In this document: in pieces, positions 50,180 through 59,026 of the stretch
How positions within the stretch are numbered: position 1 is the stretch's first letter
How the letters are laid out: each line of letters begins with the position of its first letter
Assembly (NCBI GenBank): GCA_902600475.1
Contig: CACKJM010000010.1
Span: forward strand, 1-63,827
DNA: 63,827 bases
Source: an uncultured Prochlorococcus sp.
GTDB taxonomy: Bacteria; Cyanobacteriota; Cyanobacteriia; PCC-6307; Cyanobiaceae
Direction of reading: 5' to 3'
Notes under the pieces: generated by a model
The model's input: only the letters and a program-made list of their open reading frames with translations
The model's database searches: none
What the model was told of the DNA's origin: nothing
Program-made: the position numbers and the translations under genes

Positions 50180-51409
50180 GTGATTAGTCCAAATAGTTTA
50201 CAAATTAGCAAAAATTGGTGGATTCAATTTCCTTATCATTTGAGGTTAATAACCAAGATAAGATTTTTCGCTGCATTTGGAGCAGGTGGTGTTATTTATT
50301 TAACATCACTTATTTTTAATAACCTAGGATTATCGGCGACAGATATTGGCCTGGGATTTACCATTTCAGCAATAATTGGAACCGTAACAAGACTCTTTAC
50401 CGGTAATTATCTTAATAAAACGGGAAAAATACAATTTCCGATAATTTCTTCTTCAATACTAAGTATTTCCGCTAGCTTATGCCTCATTTTTTCAAGAGAT
50501 ACTTTTTTGTACATAATTGGACAATCACTTGTTGGGGCTGCTGCAGGAATATATTGGCCTGCCGCCGAGTTTGGGGTGCCCTATTTTTGTCATCCTATCG
50601 AAACACGTAAAGCTTATGCCCTTGTTAGAAGTTCGGAAGCTTTAGGAATATTTCTAGGGGTATTCTTAGGGGGGTATATGACGAATTTTTTGTATTCTAA
50701 ATCAATATTTATAAATGATATATTTTGCATGTTAGTTATCACGTATTTAATATCTAGAAATAGTTCTTCTATAAAAAGAAACTTAGAAAATTTTCAAAAA
50801 AAATTAGTAGATCCAATTAATCAGGGACAATTGAAATGGAATAAAAATTCAACAATAATAATTTTATCTATTTTATTGATAACTACCTCTTTAGCCTTGA
50901 TACAAGTAACTTTGCCTCTGGATCTTGTTAAAGGTGGAGTATATCGCAATGCATTAAGCAAAGAAATCATTAGTCTTATAATTTCTATTCAGTTAATTTT
51001 ATTGTTGTTTTTACAATGGCCTGTCGGTTCTTGGATATCAAAGAAAGAAAGATTATTTGGCTTGAAATTTAGTTTAATAAATTTCTCTTTCGCTTCTTTT
51101 TTATTATTTATTTCTAGTTATTTAAATATCCCAGCGTTTTATTTAATTTCTTTGGCATTGATTTTAGTAAGTTTAGGGACTGCTTCATTTCTTCCAACAT
51201 CAACAGATGTCGTTTTCAGAATAGCTCCTTCAAATAAAAAAGGTTTTGCACTTGCTCTACTATCACAATGTTTCGCTATGGGTTATTTTTTTGGACCATT
51301 TATTTCAGGACGCATATTAGATCTATTTGGATATGCTTCAATAATCTGGCTTTCAATTTCTTGTTGTTGCTTTATTGCATTTACAATTCTATTTAAGAGA
51401 TTATTTTAA
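50180..51409 (+). CDS. MFS transporter
   Basis: 409 aa major facilitator with about 12 hydrophobic helices. GLSATDIGLGFTISAIIGTVTRLFTG and the repeated small-residue helix GQSLVGAAAGIYWPAAEFGV (parts of the N-terminal half) are readable, and the second half ends QCFAMGYFFGPFISGRIL. Starts with GTG just 2 bases from the divergent hydrolase gene. The substrate cannot be read from sequence; multidrug or small-metabolite efflux is possible. Confidence 0.9.
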   Translation: MISPNSLQISKNWWIQFPYHLRLITKIRFFAAFGAGGVIYLTSLIFNNLGLSATDIGLGFTISAIIGTVTRLFTGNYLNKTGKIQFPIISSSILSISASLCLIFSRDTFLYIIGQSLVGAAAGIYWPAAEFGVPYFCHPIETRKAYALVRSSEALGIFLGVFLGGYMTNFLYSKSIFINDIFCMLVITYLISRNSSSIKRNLENFQKKLVDPINQGQLKWNKNSTIIILSILLITTSLALIQVTLPLDLVKGGVYRNALSKEIISLIISIQLILLLFLQWPVGSWISKKERLFGLKFSLINFSFASFLLFISSYLNIPAFYLISLALILVSLGTASFLPTSTDVVFRIAPSNKKGFALALLSQCFAMGYFFGPFISGRILDLFGYASIIWLSISCCCFIAFTILFKRLF

Positions 51410-51777
51410 TTAATCTTTTCTAATTCAATAATTCTTCTCTCTCTTAGAAATAAGAAAAAAGGTGCAGAGAATGCGAAGGCTATAAGAAAAGTTCCAATGT
51501 ATACAACCCACATATTCTTCATGTTTAGTTTTTTTGATTCATTTACTATCCATATAAAAATAGCGCTTGCACCTACTAATAAGTCTCTAGAAATTGATTG
51601 AGCTGCAGGGTTTGCATTCGCTAAAGAAATGAAGTTATTTATATCAAAGCTGTTTCCATATTCCCTAGCAAATTCGAAATTTGCCAACATTGGCAGAACA
51701 GCTCCCAAAATTGATAGAAAAAGGTAAAGAAAAGATAGTATCTGTTTATTATCTTTTAAAATGTTAAATGAATTCAC
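51406..51777 (-). CDS. DUF2834-type small membrane protein
   Basis: 123 aa with three to four membrane helices. The middle NANPAAQSISRDLLVGASAIFIWIVNES and the end FSAPFFLFLRERRIIELE match the DUF2834 pattern (NP.A...DLL.....FW and FALPLFLYLRER), given here in parts: NANPAAQSISRDLLVGAS and FFLFLRERRI. Function is unknown. It overlaps the end of the MFS gene by 4 bases and diverges from the PfkB gene. Confidence 0.85.
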   Translation of the reverse strand: MNSFNILKDNKQILSFLYLFLSILGAVLPMLANFEFAREYGNSFDINNFISLANANPAAQSISRDLLVGASAIFIWIVNESKKLNMKNMWVVYIGTFLIAFAFSAPFFLFLRERRIIELEKIN

Positions 51778-51818
51778 TTGTCAAAAATATTTCTTTTAAT
51801 AATAGTATTTAAAAGCTT

Positions 51819-52688
51819 ATGATTGTTGACAAGAATAATAAAGTTGAAGACTATAAATTTAAAAAAGGAAATTTAAATTTTGCTGTTATTGGTCATGTTG
51901 AGTGGATAAATTTTTTAAAGGTTGATCAATTACCAAAACCAGGAGTTATTTCTCATTCTGAAAAGTCCCTTGAGTATCCAGCTGGTGGTGGATCTATTAT
52001 CGCGAAAATACTTTCTGATTTAACTTTAAACCAAATTCATTTTTTTACGTCATTAGGTAATGATGATTATGGAGATAAGTGTTTCAAGATTCTCTCAAAT
52101 ATGGGAATTAAGTTGCATGTAGCTTGGCGTGATAAACCAACTAGAAGAGGATTTAGTTTAATTGACTCTCAAGGTGAAAGAGCAATAACAGTTATTGGAG
52201 AAAGGTTAGCTCCAACTCATAAAGACAATTTAGAATGGAACATTTTAAAAAAAATGGACGGAATTTTTATTACTGCATCTGATTCAGAGATTTTTAAAAT
52301 GGCTAGATCAGCTTCAATACTGTGTACAACACCAAGGGTAGGATTAAATACAATTAATAATTCAAATGTTCTTTTAGATGGATTAATAGGCAGTAATCTT
52401 GATCCAGGAGAAGTTTTTTCTTTTTCTGAATTATCGTTAAAACCGAAATATACTGTTAAAACTGAGGGAGAGAAGGGAGGCATAATATTCCCAGGAGGAA
52501 GATATAAGGCTCTTAAAAACAAAAAATGTAAGGTTGATTCTTATGGATGTGGTGATTCTTTTGCCGCGGGCATTCTTTATGGAATGGCATCTAAATGGGA
52601 TATAGATAAAAGTTTAAATCTTGCTAAAGTAATGGGAAGAGACGCTAGTGAATTTTTCGGACCATATGCAAATAATGATGAAAAATAA
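51819..52688 (+). CDS. PfkB-family carbohydrate kinase
   Basis: 289 aa ribokinase-type kinase. Opens FAVIGHVEWINFLKVDQLPKPG, with the glycine pair AGGGSIIAKILSDLT, and ends in the PfkB signature 2 SYGCGDSFAAGILYGMA with catalytic D246 and anion-hole glycines 243-245. The Asn-Pro motif region is GSNLDPGEVF. Substrates in this family include ribose, fructose, adenosine and other sugars; none can be preferred here. It is followed by two small membrane proteins. Confidence 0.88.
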   Translation: MIVDKNNKVEDYKFKKGNLNFAVIGHVEWINFLKVDQLPKPGVISHSEKSLEYPAGGGSIIAKILSDLTLNQIHFFTSLGNDDYGDKCFKILSNMGIKLHVAWRDKPTRRGFSLIDSQGERAITVIGERLAPTHKDNLEWNILKKMDGIFITASDSEIFKMARSASILCTTPRVGLNTINNSNVLLDGLIGSNLDPGEVFSFSELSLKPKYTVKTEGEKGGIIFPGGRYKALKNKKCKVDSYGCGDSFAAGILYGMASKWDIDKSLNLAKVMGRDASEFFGPYANNDEK

Positions 52689-52704
52689 TTGAATTAACAC
52701 TTAC

Positions 52705-52896
52705 ATGAGCAATCTAGATAATAAAAATAAAAATATTCTTGTAGAGAACATTATTGTTTTCTTTTTATTTACTGTTTTTTTGGTTTTTAAATCTTTGAAA
52801 ACTTTATCTAGAATTTTTACTTATGGAATCTTAAGAAAAGAAATATTAACTACTAAAAGTAACTTAGGCGTAGATATTAAAATAAAAATTAAATAG
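52705..52896 (+). CDS. small hypothetical membrane protein
   Basis: 63 aa. One hydrophobic helix at about residues 13-30 (ILVENIIVFFLFTVFLVF) flanked by Lys/Arg-rich ends. No family recognised. It begins 17 bases after the PfkB gene and is followed 4 bases later by another small membrane protein, suggesting a common transcript. Confidence 0.55.
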   Translation: MSNLDNKNKNILVENIIVFFLFTVFLVFKSLKTLSRIFTYGILRKEILTTKSNLGVDIKIKIK

Positions 52897-52899
52897 TTA

Positions 52900-53253
52900 A
52901 TGAATATATTTTTATTTTTTCTAATTTTAGGAGTTATTTTTTTTGTCTACAAAAAAATTAAATATAAAAAACCAAAGAACTTGAAATTAAACAAATTTAA
53001 AAATAAACTTCAAAGCACGCAAACAAATATTGAAAGAATTTTTTTAAGAGAGGAAGAAAAAACCTTTTCAAACCCTAATATAAATATCTATATTGGGATT
53101 TATGATAATGAAGAAAATATTAATAGAAAATCTAATATTCACAGAGCAAGGCTTTCAAAATTTAAGAAATCCAAATTAAATGGCGAGATGATATTTCAAG
53201 ACGATGAACAAAGGATTTATAAATTTAATGACGGTAAGAAAGTTTACTTATAA
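52900..53253 (+). CDS. hypothetical protein with N-terminal membrane anchor
   Basis: 117 aa. Residues 1-16 are a hydrophobic anchor (MNIFLFFLILGVIFFV), followed by a Lys/Asn-rich stretch and a C-terminal region with IYIGIYDNEENIN and MIFQDDEQRIYKFNDGKKVYL. The last motif looks like a short beta hairpin. No known family. It converges on the pentapeptide gene with 9 bases between them. Confidence 0.55.
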   Translation: MNIFLFFLILGVIFFVYKKIKYKKPKNLKLNKFKNKLQSTQTNIERIFLREEEKTFSNPNINIYIGIYDNEENINRKSNIHRARLSKFKKSKLNGEMIFQDDEQRIYKFNDGKKVYL

Positions 53254-53262
53254 CTTTTAATG

Positions 53263-53781
53263 CTAACTACACTCAAGACTTTCTCTTGTTGAAACTCCTG
53301 TTGTTGGATTGATCCCATCAGCGATTTCACAAAGATTTCTTTGGTCTTCGCTGTCAAGGATGGCATAAGAAAAATCTGCTCCTTCTATTTGAGCTCCTGC
53401 AAAACTGCTGCCTGATGCGATCATATTTATTAAAACAGCATTTCTAAGATCTGTTTTTTGGAAATTAACTCGATCAGAAAGAGTATCGGTCAGGTCGATT
53501 CCATTTAAATTAGAACCTTTTAAATCAGATAGGGTTAATGTAGTTCCATGTAAATCAACATCACTAAAATCTGCATCTCTAGCAACTGCTCCAGCTATAG
53601 AAGATAAATGAAGATCCTCTCCATGGAAATCGAATCCTGTGATATTAGATCTTACATAACTTGGAACTTCATCTCCTTCTCCCTTAACAGCAACATTCGC
53701 TCCAGCAAAAACTGGAGAGGATAAAACCAAGAAAGAAAAAGTTATACATAAAAAATATCTTAAAAACCTAAAAAATTTCAT
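53263..53781 (-). CDS. exported pentapeptide-repeat protein
   Basis: 172 aa. A signal peptide (about residues 1-26, ending SSPVFAGA) precedes a right-handed quadrilateral helix built of A(D/N)LXX-type repeats: [37 protein letters not shown] and [10 protein letters not shown] Cys pair (C151 and C171) brackets the C-terminus. Cyanobacterial proteins of this size and leader are typically lumenal; the role is unknown. Genome context gives no operon partner. Confidence 0.85.
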   Translation of the reverse strand: MKFFRFLRYFLCITFSFLVLSSPVFAGANVAVKGEGDEVPSYVRSNITGFDFHGEDLHLSSIAGAVARDADFSDVDLHGTTLTLSDLKGSNLNGIDLTDTLSDRVNFQKTDLRNAVLINMIASGSSFAGAQIEGADFSYAILDSEDQRNLCEIADGINPTTGVSTRESLECS

Positions 53782-53832
53782 ATTAATAAATTTGAGTAAT
53801 TCTATTTTATAACAATTAGATAATTTTTAAAA

Positions 53833-54354
53833 TTATTTAACACTATAAATTTTGAATCTAGGCTCTAAATTGGTTATACAATCTAGAAGTTTTTTGTTAT
53901 CTTTGCTATTCGTAACCTTGAATTCAGATTCAACTGTACCTTCTTTATCTCTTATAGCTTGATTTAAAACTATAGAACCGTTTTGGTCAGATACTGATCT
54001 ATGAAAAGTTCCTCTAGGTATTCTTAAAATGTATCCGCAAGATTCTAATCTAACTTTATAAAAAGGATAATCCCAGCCAAAATTGACAAGAAAAAATGTT
54101 CTTCCCCCGGAGATAGCCAGTAGATTATCTTCTTGATTGTGATGTATGTAAAATTGCCAATTCTTAAATTCTTCATCATTTGGAGGACTAACTGCAGGCC
54201 CACTGTGAATAACTAGATCTCTATAGTTTGATTCATTAACACTAATATCAAAAAATCTTACATCTTTTGTATCGCGAAATTTTTCATAACTTATCAATTC
54301 AAACATTTTCGATTTGTTTGATTTGATAACTGGAATTTCTAAACTTGAGTTCAA
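53833..54354 (-). CDS. cupin-like hypothetical protein
   Basis: 173 aa soluble protein. The arrangement FYIHHNQEDNLLAISGGRTFFLVNF, then GYILRIPRGTFHRSVSDQNGSIVLNQ, in parts FYIHHNQEDNLLAISG and YILRIPRGTFHRS, has the alternating strands and H-E/H spacing of a cupin barrel. Possible metal ligands are the two His in IHHNQED and His in GTFHRS. Substrate unknown. The 125-base gap upstream holds nothing else I can see. Confidence 0.65.
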   Translation of the reverse strand: MNSSLEIPVIKSNKSKMFELISYEKFRDTKDVRFFDISVNESNYRDLVIHSGPAVSPPNDEEFKNWQFYIHHNQEDNLLAISGGRTFFLVNFGWDYPFYKVRLESCGYILRIPRGTFHRSVSDQNGSIVLNQAIRDKEGTVESEFKVTNSKDNKKLLDCITNLEPRFKIYSVK

Positions 54355-54479
54355 TTTTCTTTAAAGATTAAACAAATGAAAACAGATATATATATAGAAG
54401 AACGTATCAATTAACACTAAAAAAGAAACATATTATTATTTATGTTTTTTGTTATTTTAAAAGATTAAAAATTTAGTGT

Positions 54480-55337
54480 TTATTTAATTTCAAGAGGTTT
54501 GATTTCCCAGGATAAAGTATTTTCTAAATTATTTTTTCCTATAAAGTTTCCTGTAATTACAGAGGTTAAATTAGATTTTGAAGAGGATACCAATGTTAAA
54601 TATCTATCATCTATTAATCCTTTTCCGCTTGGATCAAAACCTCTCCAACCAGCACCTGGAATATATAATTCAGCCCAAGCGTGTAAATCCAACTCAGAGG
54701 GTAACGGATCTTCAAAATGATAACCACTTACAAACCTACTTGGGATACCTATAGACCTGCAAGCTTCAACCATTAGCATTGCTAAATCTCTGCATGAACC
54801 TATACGTTCTCTAAGCGTTCTGCTAGCAGGCCATGCTGGACCAGTATGTCTTTTGGTATATTTAACCCGATCTTGAATAATTTCAATTAGTTGGTATGTA
54901 AATGATAATGCGTTATTAATGCTTCCTGCTAAGGCTTCTTGGGCAAGTTCTACTGCAGAAGGATCGTGTTGTCCGTTAGGCATCCATCCCTCTAATGCTC
55001 CCTGCAAATCTCTGTTAATAATGCTTCTACAAAAAGGTAATGTTAAATCTCTATTTTTAACTCCATCAATAATGTTTGGATGTTTGATAGTTTCAACTTC
55101 GCTGATTGATTCAATAGTTAAATTATCTGTTAATCCATTGAATCTGATTCTATTAATCTCTTCTCCGCTGGCAGCAAGTAATGGATAAATAATTTCTGGT
55201 TCTGGAGTTATTTTTAATTCAAAATTCTTTAGCTTTTGGAATCCGTTTGACCTTGGCTTTATACATAATCTATGCTCGCCTAATTGAACAGGGTCTTCGT
55301 ATTTATATTCAAGTTTGTGAATGTATTTAATTCTCAT
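54480..55337 (-). CDS. transglutaminase-like cysteine protease/peptide ligase
   Basis: 285 aa bacterial transglutaminase-like protein with a leading beta domain (Bact_transglu_N, residues 1-100). The papain-fold triad is C182 in RIGSCRDLAMLMVEA, H219 in LDLHAWAELYIPG and D235 in WRGFDPS. It is the third gene of an operon with alpha-E and ATP-grasp genes (gap 11 bases). In other bacteria the same triple is predicted to build or process small peptides. Confidence 0.92.
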   Translation of the reverse strand: MRIKYIHKLEYKYEDPVQLGEHRLCIKPRSNGFQKLKNFELKITPEPEIIYPLLAASGEEINRIRFNGLTDNLTIESISEVETIKHPNIIDGVKNRDLTLPFCRSIINRDLQGALEGWMPNGQHDPSAVELAQEALAGSINNALSFTYQLIEIIQDRVKYTKRHTGPAWPASRTLRERIGSCRDLAMLMVEACRSIGIPSRFVSGYHFEDPLPSELDLHAWAELYIPGAGWRGFDPSGKGLIDDRYLTLVSSSKSNLTSVITGNFIGKNNLENTLSWEIKPLEIK

Positions 55338-55348
55338 TAATAAACTTA

Positions 55349-56290
55349 TTAATTAATAAAATATTTTTCTTGAATGAGATCATTTAATTTATTTAAATCC
55401 ATTTGCAATGAATCGATTGCCTCATGTAGACCATCATTGATTATATCTTCAATTCTGATATAACTCCACTTTGCTTTAAGCAAACCTCTCATACATTCTA
55501 ATTCTGAAGGGTTTTCAGAAGATGGTGAGGTATCTATCGTTTTAAGTGTATTGCTTATCCCATCAAGACAGTATCTTACTGATCTAGGGAAAATTGGATC
55601 AAGTAAAAGAAATCTGGCAACTGAATTAGGCTTTATAGAATTTTGCACTGCTTTCCTAAACATTTGATAAGCTCCAGCTGAACGTAAAAGAGCAATCCAT
55701 TGCAGCTCATCAAGAACTCCTCCAAGTTCATCTAAGCTGGGTAGAAGTAAATAATATTTAACATCTAAAATTCTTGAAGTTTTGTCAGCTCTTTCGATTA
55801 ATCTTCCAAGAATGCTAAATCTCCAGGCAAGATCTTTGCTTAGAGTCGCATCTGTAATTCCATAAAAAAGCTGACATTCCCTCCTTATTTCACTTAATTG
55901 TTCTTGTCTTGGTTTATTCCATATTGCCTCTCCTTCTTGCATATTCCAATATAAAATATTAATCTGTTCCCACATTTCTGTGGTCATGACATCTCTGATT
56001 TGCCTTGCATTTTCTCTTGCCATTTGAATGCAAGAAATTATACTATTTGGGTTTAAACGATCTCTTATTAAAAAATTAATAACGTCATCTGGTTTTTTCT
56101 CTGGGAATCTCTTGTCAAAAGATTCTCTGTCACTCGAAGCATCAATTAAGGGGAGCCAAGGTTCGGCACTTCCTGGTGGACAATCTAATGACATAGCTTC
56201 GCTTACTTCCACGAAACGAGATATGTTTTCCGCACGTTCTAAATAACGATTTATCCAATAAAGAGATTCTGCTACACGACTCAAAAGCAT
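55349..56290 (-). CDS. alpha-E domain (DUF403) protein
   Basis: 313 aa all-helical protein with an N-terminal LLSRVAESLYWINRYLERAEN, shortened here to SRVAESLYWINRYLERAEN, that is the alpha-E family hallmark, followed by RENARQIRDVMTTEMWEQIN. It has no known enzymatic residues of its own; it is the usual genomic partner of circularly permuted ATP-grasp proteins and is thought to serve as a substrate or scaffold. Only 1 base separates it from the ATP-grasp stop, and 11 from the transglutaminase gene. Confidence 0.92.
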   Translation of the reverse strand: MLLSRVAESLYWINRYLERAENISRFVEVSEAMSLDCPPGSAEPWLPLIDASSDRESFDKRFPEKKPDDVINFLIRDRLNPNSIISCIQMARENARQIRDVMTTEMWEQINILYWNMQEGEAIWNKPRQEQLSEIRRECQLFYGITDATLSKDLAWRFSILGRLIERADKTSRILDVKYYLLLPSLDELGGVLDELQWIALLRSAGAYQMFRKAVQNSIKPNSVARFLLLDPIFPRSVRYCLDGISNTLKTIDTSPSSENPSELECMRGLLKAKWSYIRIEDIINDGLHEAIDSLQMDLNKLNDLIQEKYFIN

Positions 56291-56291
56291 A

Positions 56292-57734
56292 TTATTTACC
56301 TACAACCCATGTATCTTTGCATCCTCCACCTTGAGAAGAATTAACGACTAATGATCCTTTTTTTAATGCTACTCTCGTAAGCCCACCTGGGCTAACCCAT
56401 GAATCTTTTCCTCTTAAGATATATGGTCTTAAATCAACATGACATGGATATAGTTCTCCATCACATAACGATGGCACAGTAGATAATTCTAATGTTGGTT
56501 GTGCTATGAAATTTCTAGGATTATTTTTAATTTTATTAGCGAATTCTTCTATCTCACTCGTTGTTGAGTGAGGGCCAATTAACATTCCATAACCACCAGC
56601 TTCTGCGACAGACTTAACAACAAGTTTTGGTAAATTTTCTAGAACATATTCTCGATCCTTTTGATAATGACAAATATAAGTTTCTACATTTTTAATAATA
56701 ATTTCTTCATCAAGATAATATTTAATCATTTTTGGGACAAAAGAATAAATCATTTTGTCATCTGCTATTCCAGTCCCAGGTGCATTTGCTAAAGCAACAT
56801 GACCTGCTTTAAAAACATCAAGTAATCCGCTAACACCAAGGCAGGAATCTTTTCTAAAATTTAGAGGATCTAAGAAATCATCATCAATTCGTCTGTAAAT
56901 GACATCTACTCTTTTTAATCCAGAGGTAGTTTTTAAATATACATAATCATCATTACAAACTAAGTCATGACCCTGAACTAGTTGTATGCCCATTTCTTGA
57001 GCTAAATAACTATGTTCAAAATAAGCACTATTAAAAATTCCTGGAGTTAGTAGAACTATCTTGGGAGTGTCAGTCCAAACAGCTAGTTCTTGAAGAGTTT
57101 TTAAAAGATATGATGGATATTCATCAATTGGTTTAACTATTCTTCCTGAGAAAAGATTAGGGAAAATATTCTTCATGACTAATCTATTTTCTAAAAAATA
57201 AGCAACACCAGAAGGGCACCTTAAATTATCTTCTAAAACATGCCAATCTCCTTTTCTATCTCTTATTAGATCAAGTCCTGAAATTTGACACCATTTATTT
57301 AGTGGAGGTTTGAAACCTATCATCTGAGGTCTCCAACCTTCTGAACTCTCTATTAATTCTCTTGGAATTATTCCATCATTTATTATTTTTTGAGAATTAT
57401 AAATATCATCTAGGAATAAATCTATTGCCTCAAGCCTTTGTTTTAGGCCTTTTTCTAACGTTACCCAATCATCTTTACTAATTATTCTGGGAAGTGGATC
57501 AAAAGGTAATATTCTCTCAGTACCTTTTAAACCAGTATCGTTTAATCTAAAAGTTGCACCATGTCTTAGTAATAATTTTTTTGCGGCAGAGTGATTCCTG
57601 TTTAATTCTTCAAGTCCCATATTATCTAAAGATGAAAGAAGTGGAATCAATATTTCTCTAGCAGAGTTTACATTGTCCTTAAAGTATTCATCAAAACTAT
57701 TTTTAGGCTGATAACTTGAAAACATATATTTCAT
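56292..57734 (-). CDS. circularly permuted ATP-grasp protein (DUF404/407)
   Basis: 480 aa. Conserved blocks of the CP_ATPgrasp family: PLPRIISKDDWVTLEKGLKQR, in parts PLPRIISKDDW and LEKGLKQRLEA, DLIRDRKGDWHVLEDNLRCPSG with the metal-binding Glu/Asn, HLAQEMGIQ-like YLAQEMGIQLVQG, VALANAPGTGIADDK, and a C-terminal DLRPYILRG, PGGLTRVALKKGS. Expected to form an acyl-phosphate intermediate and ligate an amine. First gene of the three-gene operon; promoter in the 128-base gap towards 57.9 kb. Confidence 0.92.
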   Translation of the reverse strand: MKYMFSSYQPKNSFDEYFKDNVNSAREILIPLLSSLDNMGLEELNRNHSAAKKLLLRHGATFRLNDTGLKGTERILPFDPLPRIISKDDWVTLEKGLKQRLEAIDLFLDDIYNSQKIINDGIIPRELIESSEGWRPQMIGFKPPLNKWCQISGLDLIRDRKGDWHVLEDNLRCPSGVAYFLENRLVMKNIFPNLFSGRIVKPIDEYPSYLLKTLQELAVWTDTPKIVLLTPGIFNSAYFEHSYLAQEMGIQLVQGHDLVCNDDYVYLKTTSGLKRVDVIYRRIDDDFLDPLNFRKDSCLGVSGLLDVFKAGHVALANAPGTGIADDKMIYSFVPKMIKYYLDEEIIIKNVETYICHYQKDREYVLENLPKLVVKSVAEAGGYGMLIGPHSTTSEIEEFANKIKNNPRNFIAQPTLELSTVPSLCDGELYPCHVDLRPYILRGKDSWVSPGGLTRVALKKGSLVVNSSQGGGCKDTWVVGK

Positions 57735-57862
57735 CGTTTAGTAACTTTTACTTTAGCTTTATATCTTTATTCGTATTTATGGCTACCAAAAATAATATCT
57801 CTTGACTAGATCTATATCATTATTTTGATCATTGAAGTATATTTCTTAAAAATCTAAAAAGC

Positions 57863-58099
57863 ATGAGTTCTAGTAATTGGCAATTTGTTTTTTTTAGATA
57901 TTTCGCAAGCTTTCTTTTTATCCTCTCTCATAGTTTGCTGGTTCTTGATCATTTACCAGTAGGGGCGGCACTTCACGGACTTGGGGAAGTTTTTATTGCA
58001 CCTTGGGCTTTTAGGGAAAGAGCATGGGATCTTGTTGTTATTGCAGTTTTATTTTTCTTCTTCGATATCTGGGGACTTATAAACACTCCTTGGAATTAA
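57863..58099 (+). CDS. small conserved membrane protein
   Basis: 78 aa. Two hydrophobic stretches at about residues 8-27 and 57-73 with a hydrophilic-to-polar middle (HLPVGAALHGLGEVFIAPWAFRERAWD). The middle looks well conserved in style, rich in Gly/Ala/Pro and Trp, which suggests a real protein with a specific fold. No function known. It diverges from the ATP-grasp operon. Confidence 0.7.
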   Translation: MSSSNWQFVFFRYFASFLFILSHSLLVLDHLPVGAALHGLGEVFIAPWAFRERAWDLVVIAVLFFFFDIWGLINTPWN

Positions 58100-58143
58100 C
58101 TGATATTATTTATTTACTAATTATTGGAAAATCATAATAAAAA

Positions 58144-58365
58144 ATGATTTCATATTTTAATCAAATTTATAAAATAATTTTTCTTTTATTACTTACGAAT
58201 AGTTCCAGTTTAGATGCACATAATTTATTTAATGGTGGTTGCAAAGAACATTGCGGCCAAAAAGTTAAAGTAATAAGTAATAAAAACAAATTAAAAAATA
58301 TTGATGATGGAATAAATATTGAGAGTAAAAATTCTTGTTTAAATAAATCACTATGTAGGGGTTAA
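58144..58365 (+). CDS. small secreted cysteine-bearing protein
   Basis: 73 aa. Residues 1-25 form a signal peptide, with likely cleavage after LDA. The remaining 48 residues carry two Cys pairs: CKEHC and CLNKSLC, a spacing compatible with disulfides outside the membrane or with metal binding. No family recognised. It starts 45 bases after the previous gene. Confidence 0.5.
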   Translation: MISYFNQIYKIIFLLLLTNSSSLDAHNLFNGGCKEHCGQKVKVISNKNKLKNIDDGINIESKNSCLNKSLCRG

Positions 58366-58389
58366 CCTCTCTTGATTTTTTAAATTGTT

Positions 58390-58665
58390 TTATGAAAGTT
58401 TTTCTTTGATAATTATCATTAAAGTACTATTTGCTTGATAATTTTTATTAGGAGGATTTATTTGATTTTTAATTAAAAAAATAAAAGTATATATTAACGG
58501 TAGAAGTAATGATGATGCGGCAACTAAAGCAATTATCTGGTTCAACCTAATAAATGGTTTTTTTACAAGATCCTCTCCGCACAAGCCACAAATTAAATTA
58601 CCTTTTGAGGATTGTTTTTGAAATTGATATTTAGGATTGCAATATGGGCAATAATATCGAACCAT
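58390..58665 (-). CDS. membrane protein with N-terminal zinc ribbon
   Basis: 91 aa. Two CxxC knuckles, CPYC at residues 6-9 and CGLC at 27-30, form a probable zinc ribbon, followed by one transmembrane helix (about 44-68) and a short tail. The ribbon likely faces the cytosol. Function unknown. It converges with the small secreted gene by 24 bases and lies downstream of the terminator at 58.7 kb. Confidence 0.65.
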   Translation of the reverse strand: MVRYYCPYCNPKYQFQKQSSKGNLICGLCGEDLVKKPFIRLNQIIALVAASSLLLPLIYTFIFLIKNQINPPNKNYQANSTLMIIIKEKLS

Positions 58666-58720
58666 TTTAAAATTTTATTGCTTTAATCATTATCTATAAA
58701 ACTAGAATAAAGTCATCTTA

Positions 58721-58929
58721 AAAAAAAAGAGGGCTTATTTAAGCCCTCTTTTATCTCTTACTTATATTTTTTACTGAAGTTAATAACGCACCTAAATCAT
58801 GGATCCTTGTTGCTAACTTCTATTAAGCTAATGCTCACCAAAATTAACTAATTGTCTTTAACTGGGGCAAAAACTCTAGAATTAAGCTTGTTTCTTAAAG
58901 GGCACCTAAACGATGCAGAAGAAGGAAGC
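58721..58929 (-). ncRNA. candidate minus-strand small RNA ending at the 58.7 kb terminator
   Basis: Inferred from a strong minus-strand terminator with no protein gene to its right. A TATTAAT -10 box at 58936-58942 (minus) would start the RNA near 58929, giving about 200 nt. Inside are the hairpin TTAAG-AAACAAG-CTTAA and two direct copies of TTTAGGTGC (58788-58796, 58902-58910) as read on the minus strand. Not recognisable to me as 6S, tmRNA, RNase P or SRP RNA. Confidence 0.35.
58725..58752 (-). terminator. strong Rho-independent terminator, reading leftward
   Basis: Perfect 12-bp stem AAAAGAGGGCTT / AAGCCCTCTTTT with loop ATTT. Read on the minus strand the hairpin is followed directly by a run of T (the plus-strand A-run 58720-58728), the classic form. 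Read on the plus strand there is only TTTTAT. It therefore best terminates a minus-strand transcript coming from the gene-free region to its right, not a protein gene. Confidence 0.85.
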
Positions 58930-58978
58930 TTAGACATTAATAAAAAATAATTGGAGCAGTTAATTAAATTAGTTCGGT

Positions 58979-59026
58979 TTATTCCGAAATTTCAGGCAGG
59001 CTATCGATCATTTTGAAAGACCTCCT
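58979..59026 (-). promoter_or_regulatory. Shine-Dalgarno plus 10-codon leader ORF
   Basis: On the minus strand a perfect AGGAGGT (59020-59026) lies 8 bases before an ATG at 59011. The ORF is ATG to TAA, 10 residues (MIDSLPEISE), ending at 58979. A hairpin TTCGG-AATAAA-CCGAA straddles its end. A TATATT -10 box at 59037-59042 could start a transcript only a few bases before the ribosome site. It could be a regulatory leader peptide or a small protein; conservation is untested. Confidence 0.4.

Noticed and set aside
58721..58929. 6S RNA, tmRNA, SRP RNA or RNase P RNA in the 58.8 kb gap
   Set aside because: A short GGTGAGCAT stretch recalls 6S RNA, but no 6S-type long hairpin could be drawn; no tRNA-like T loop for tmRNA and no RNase P or SRP core motifs were found.
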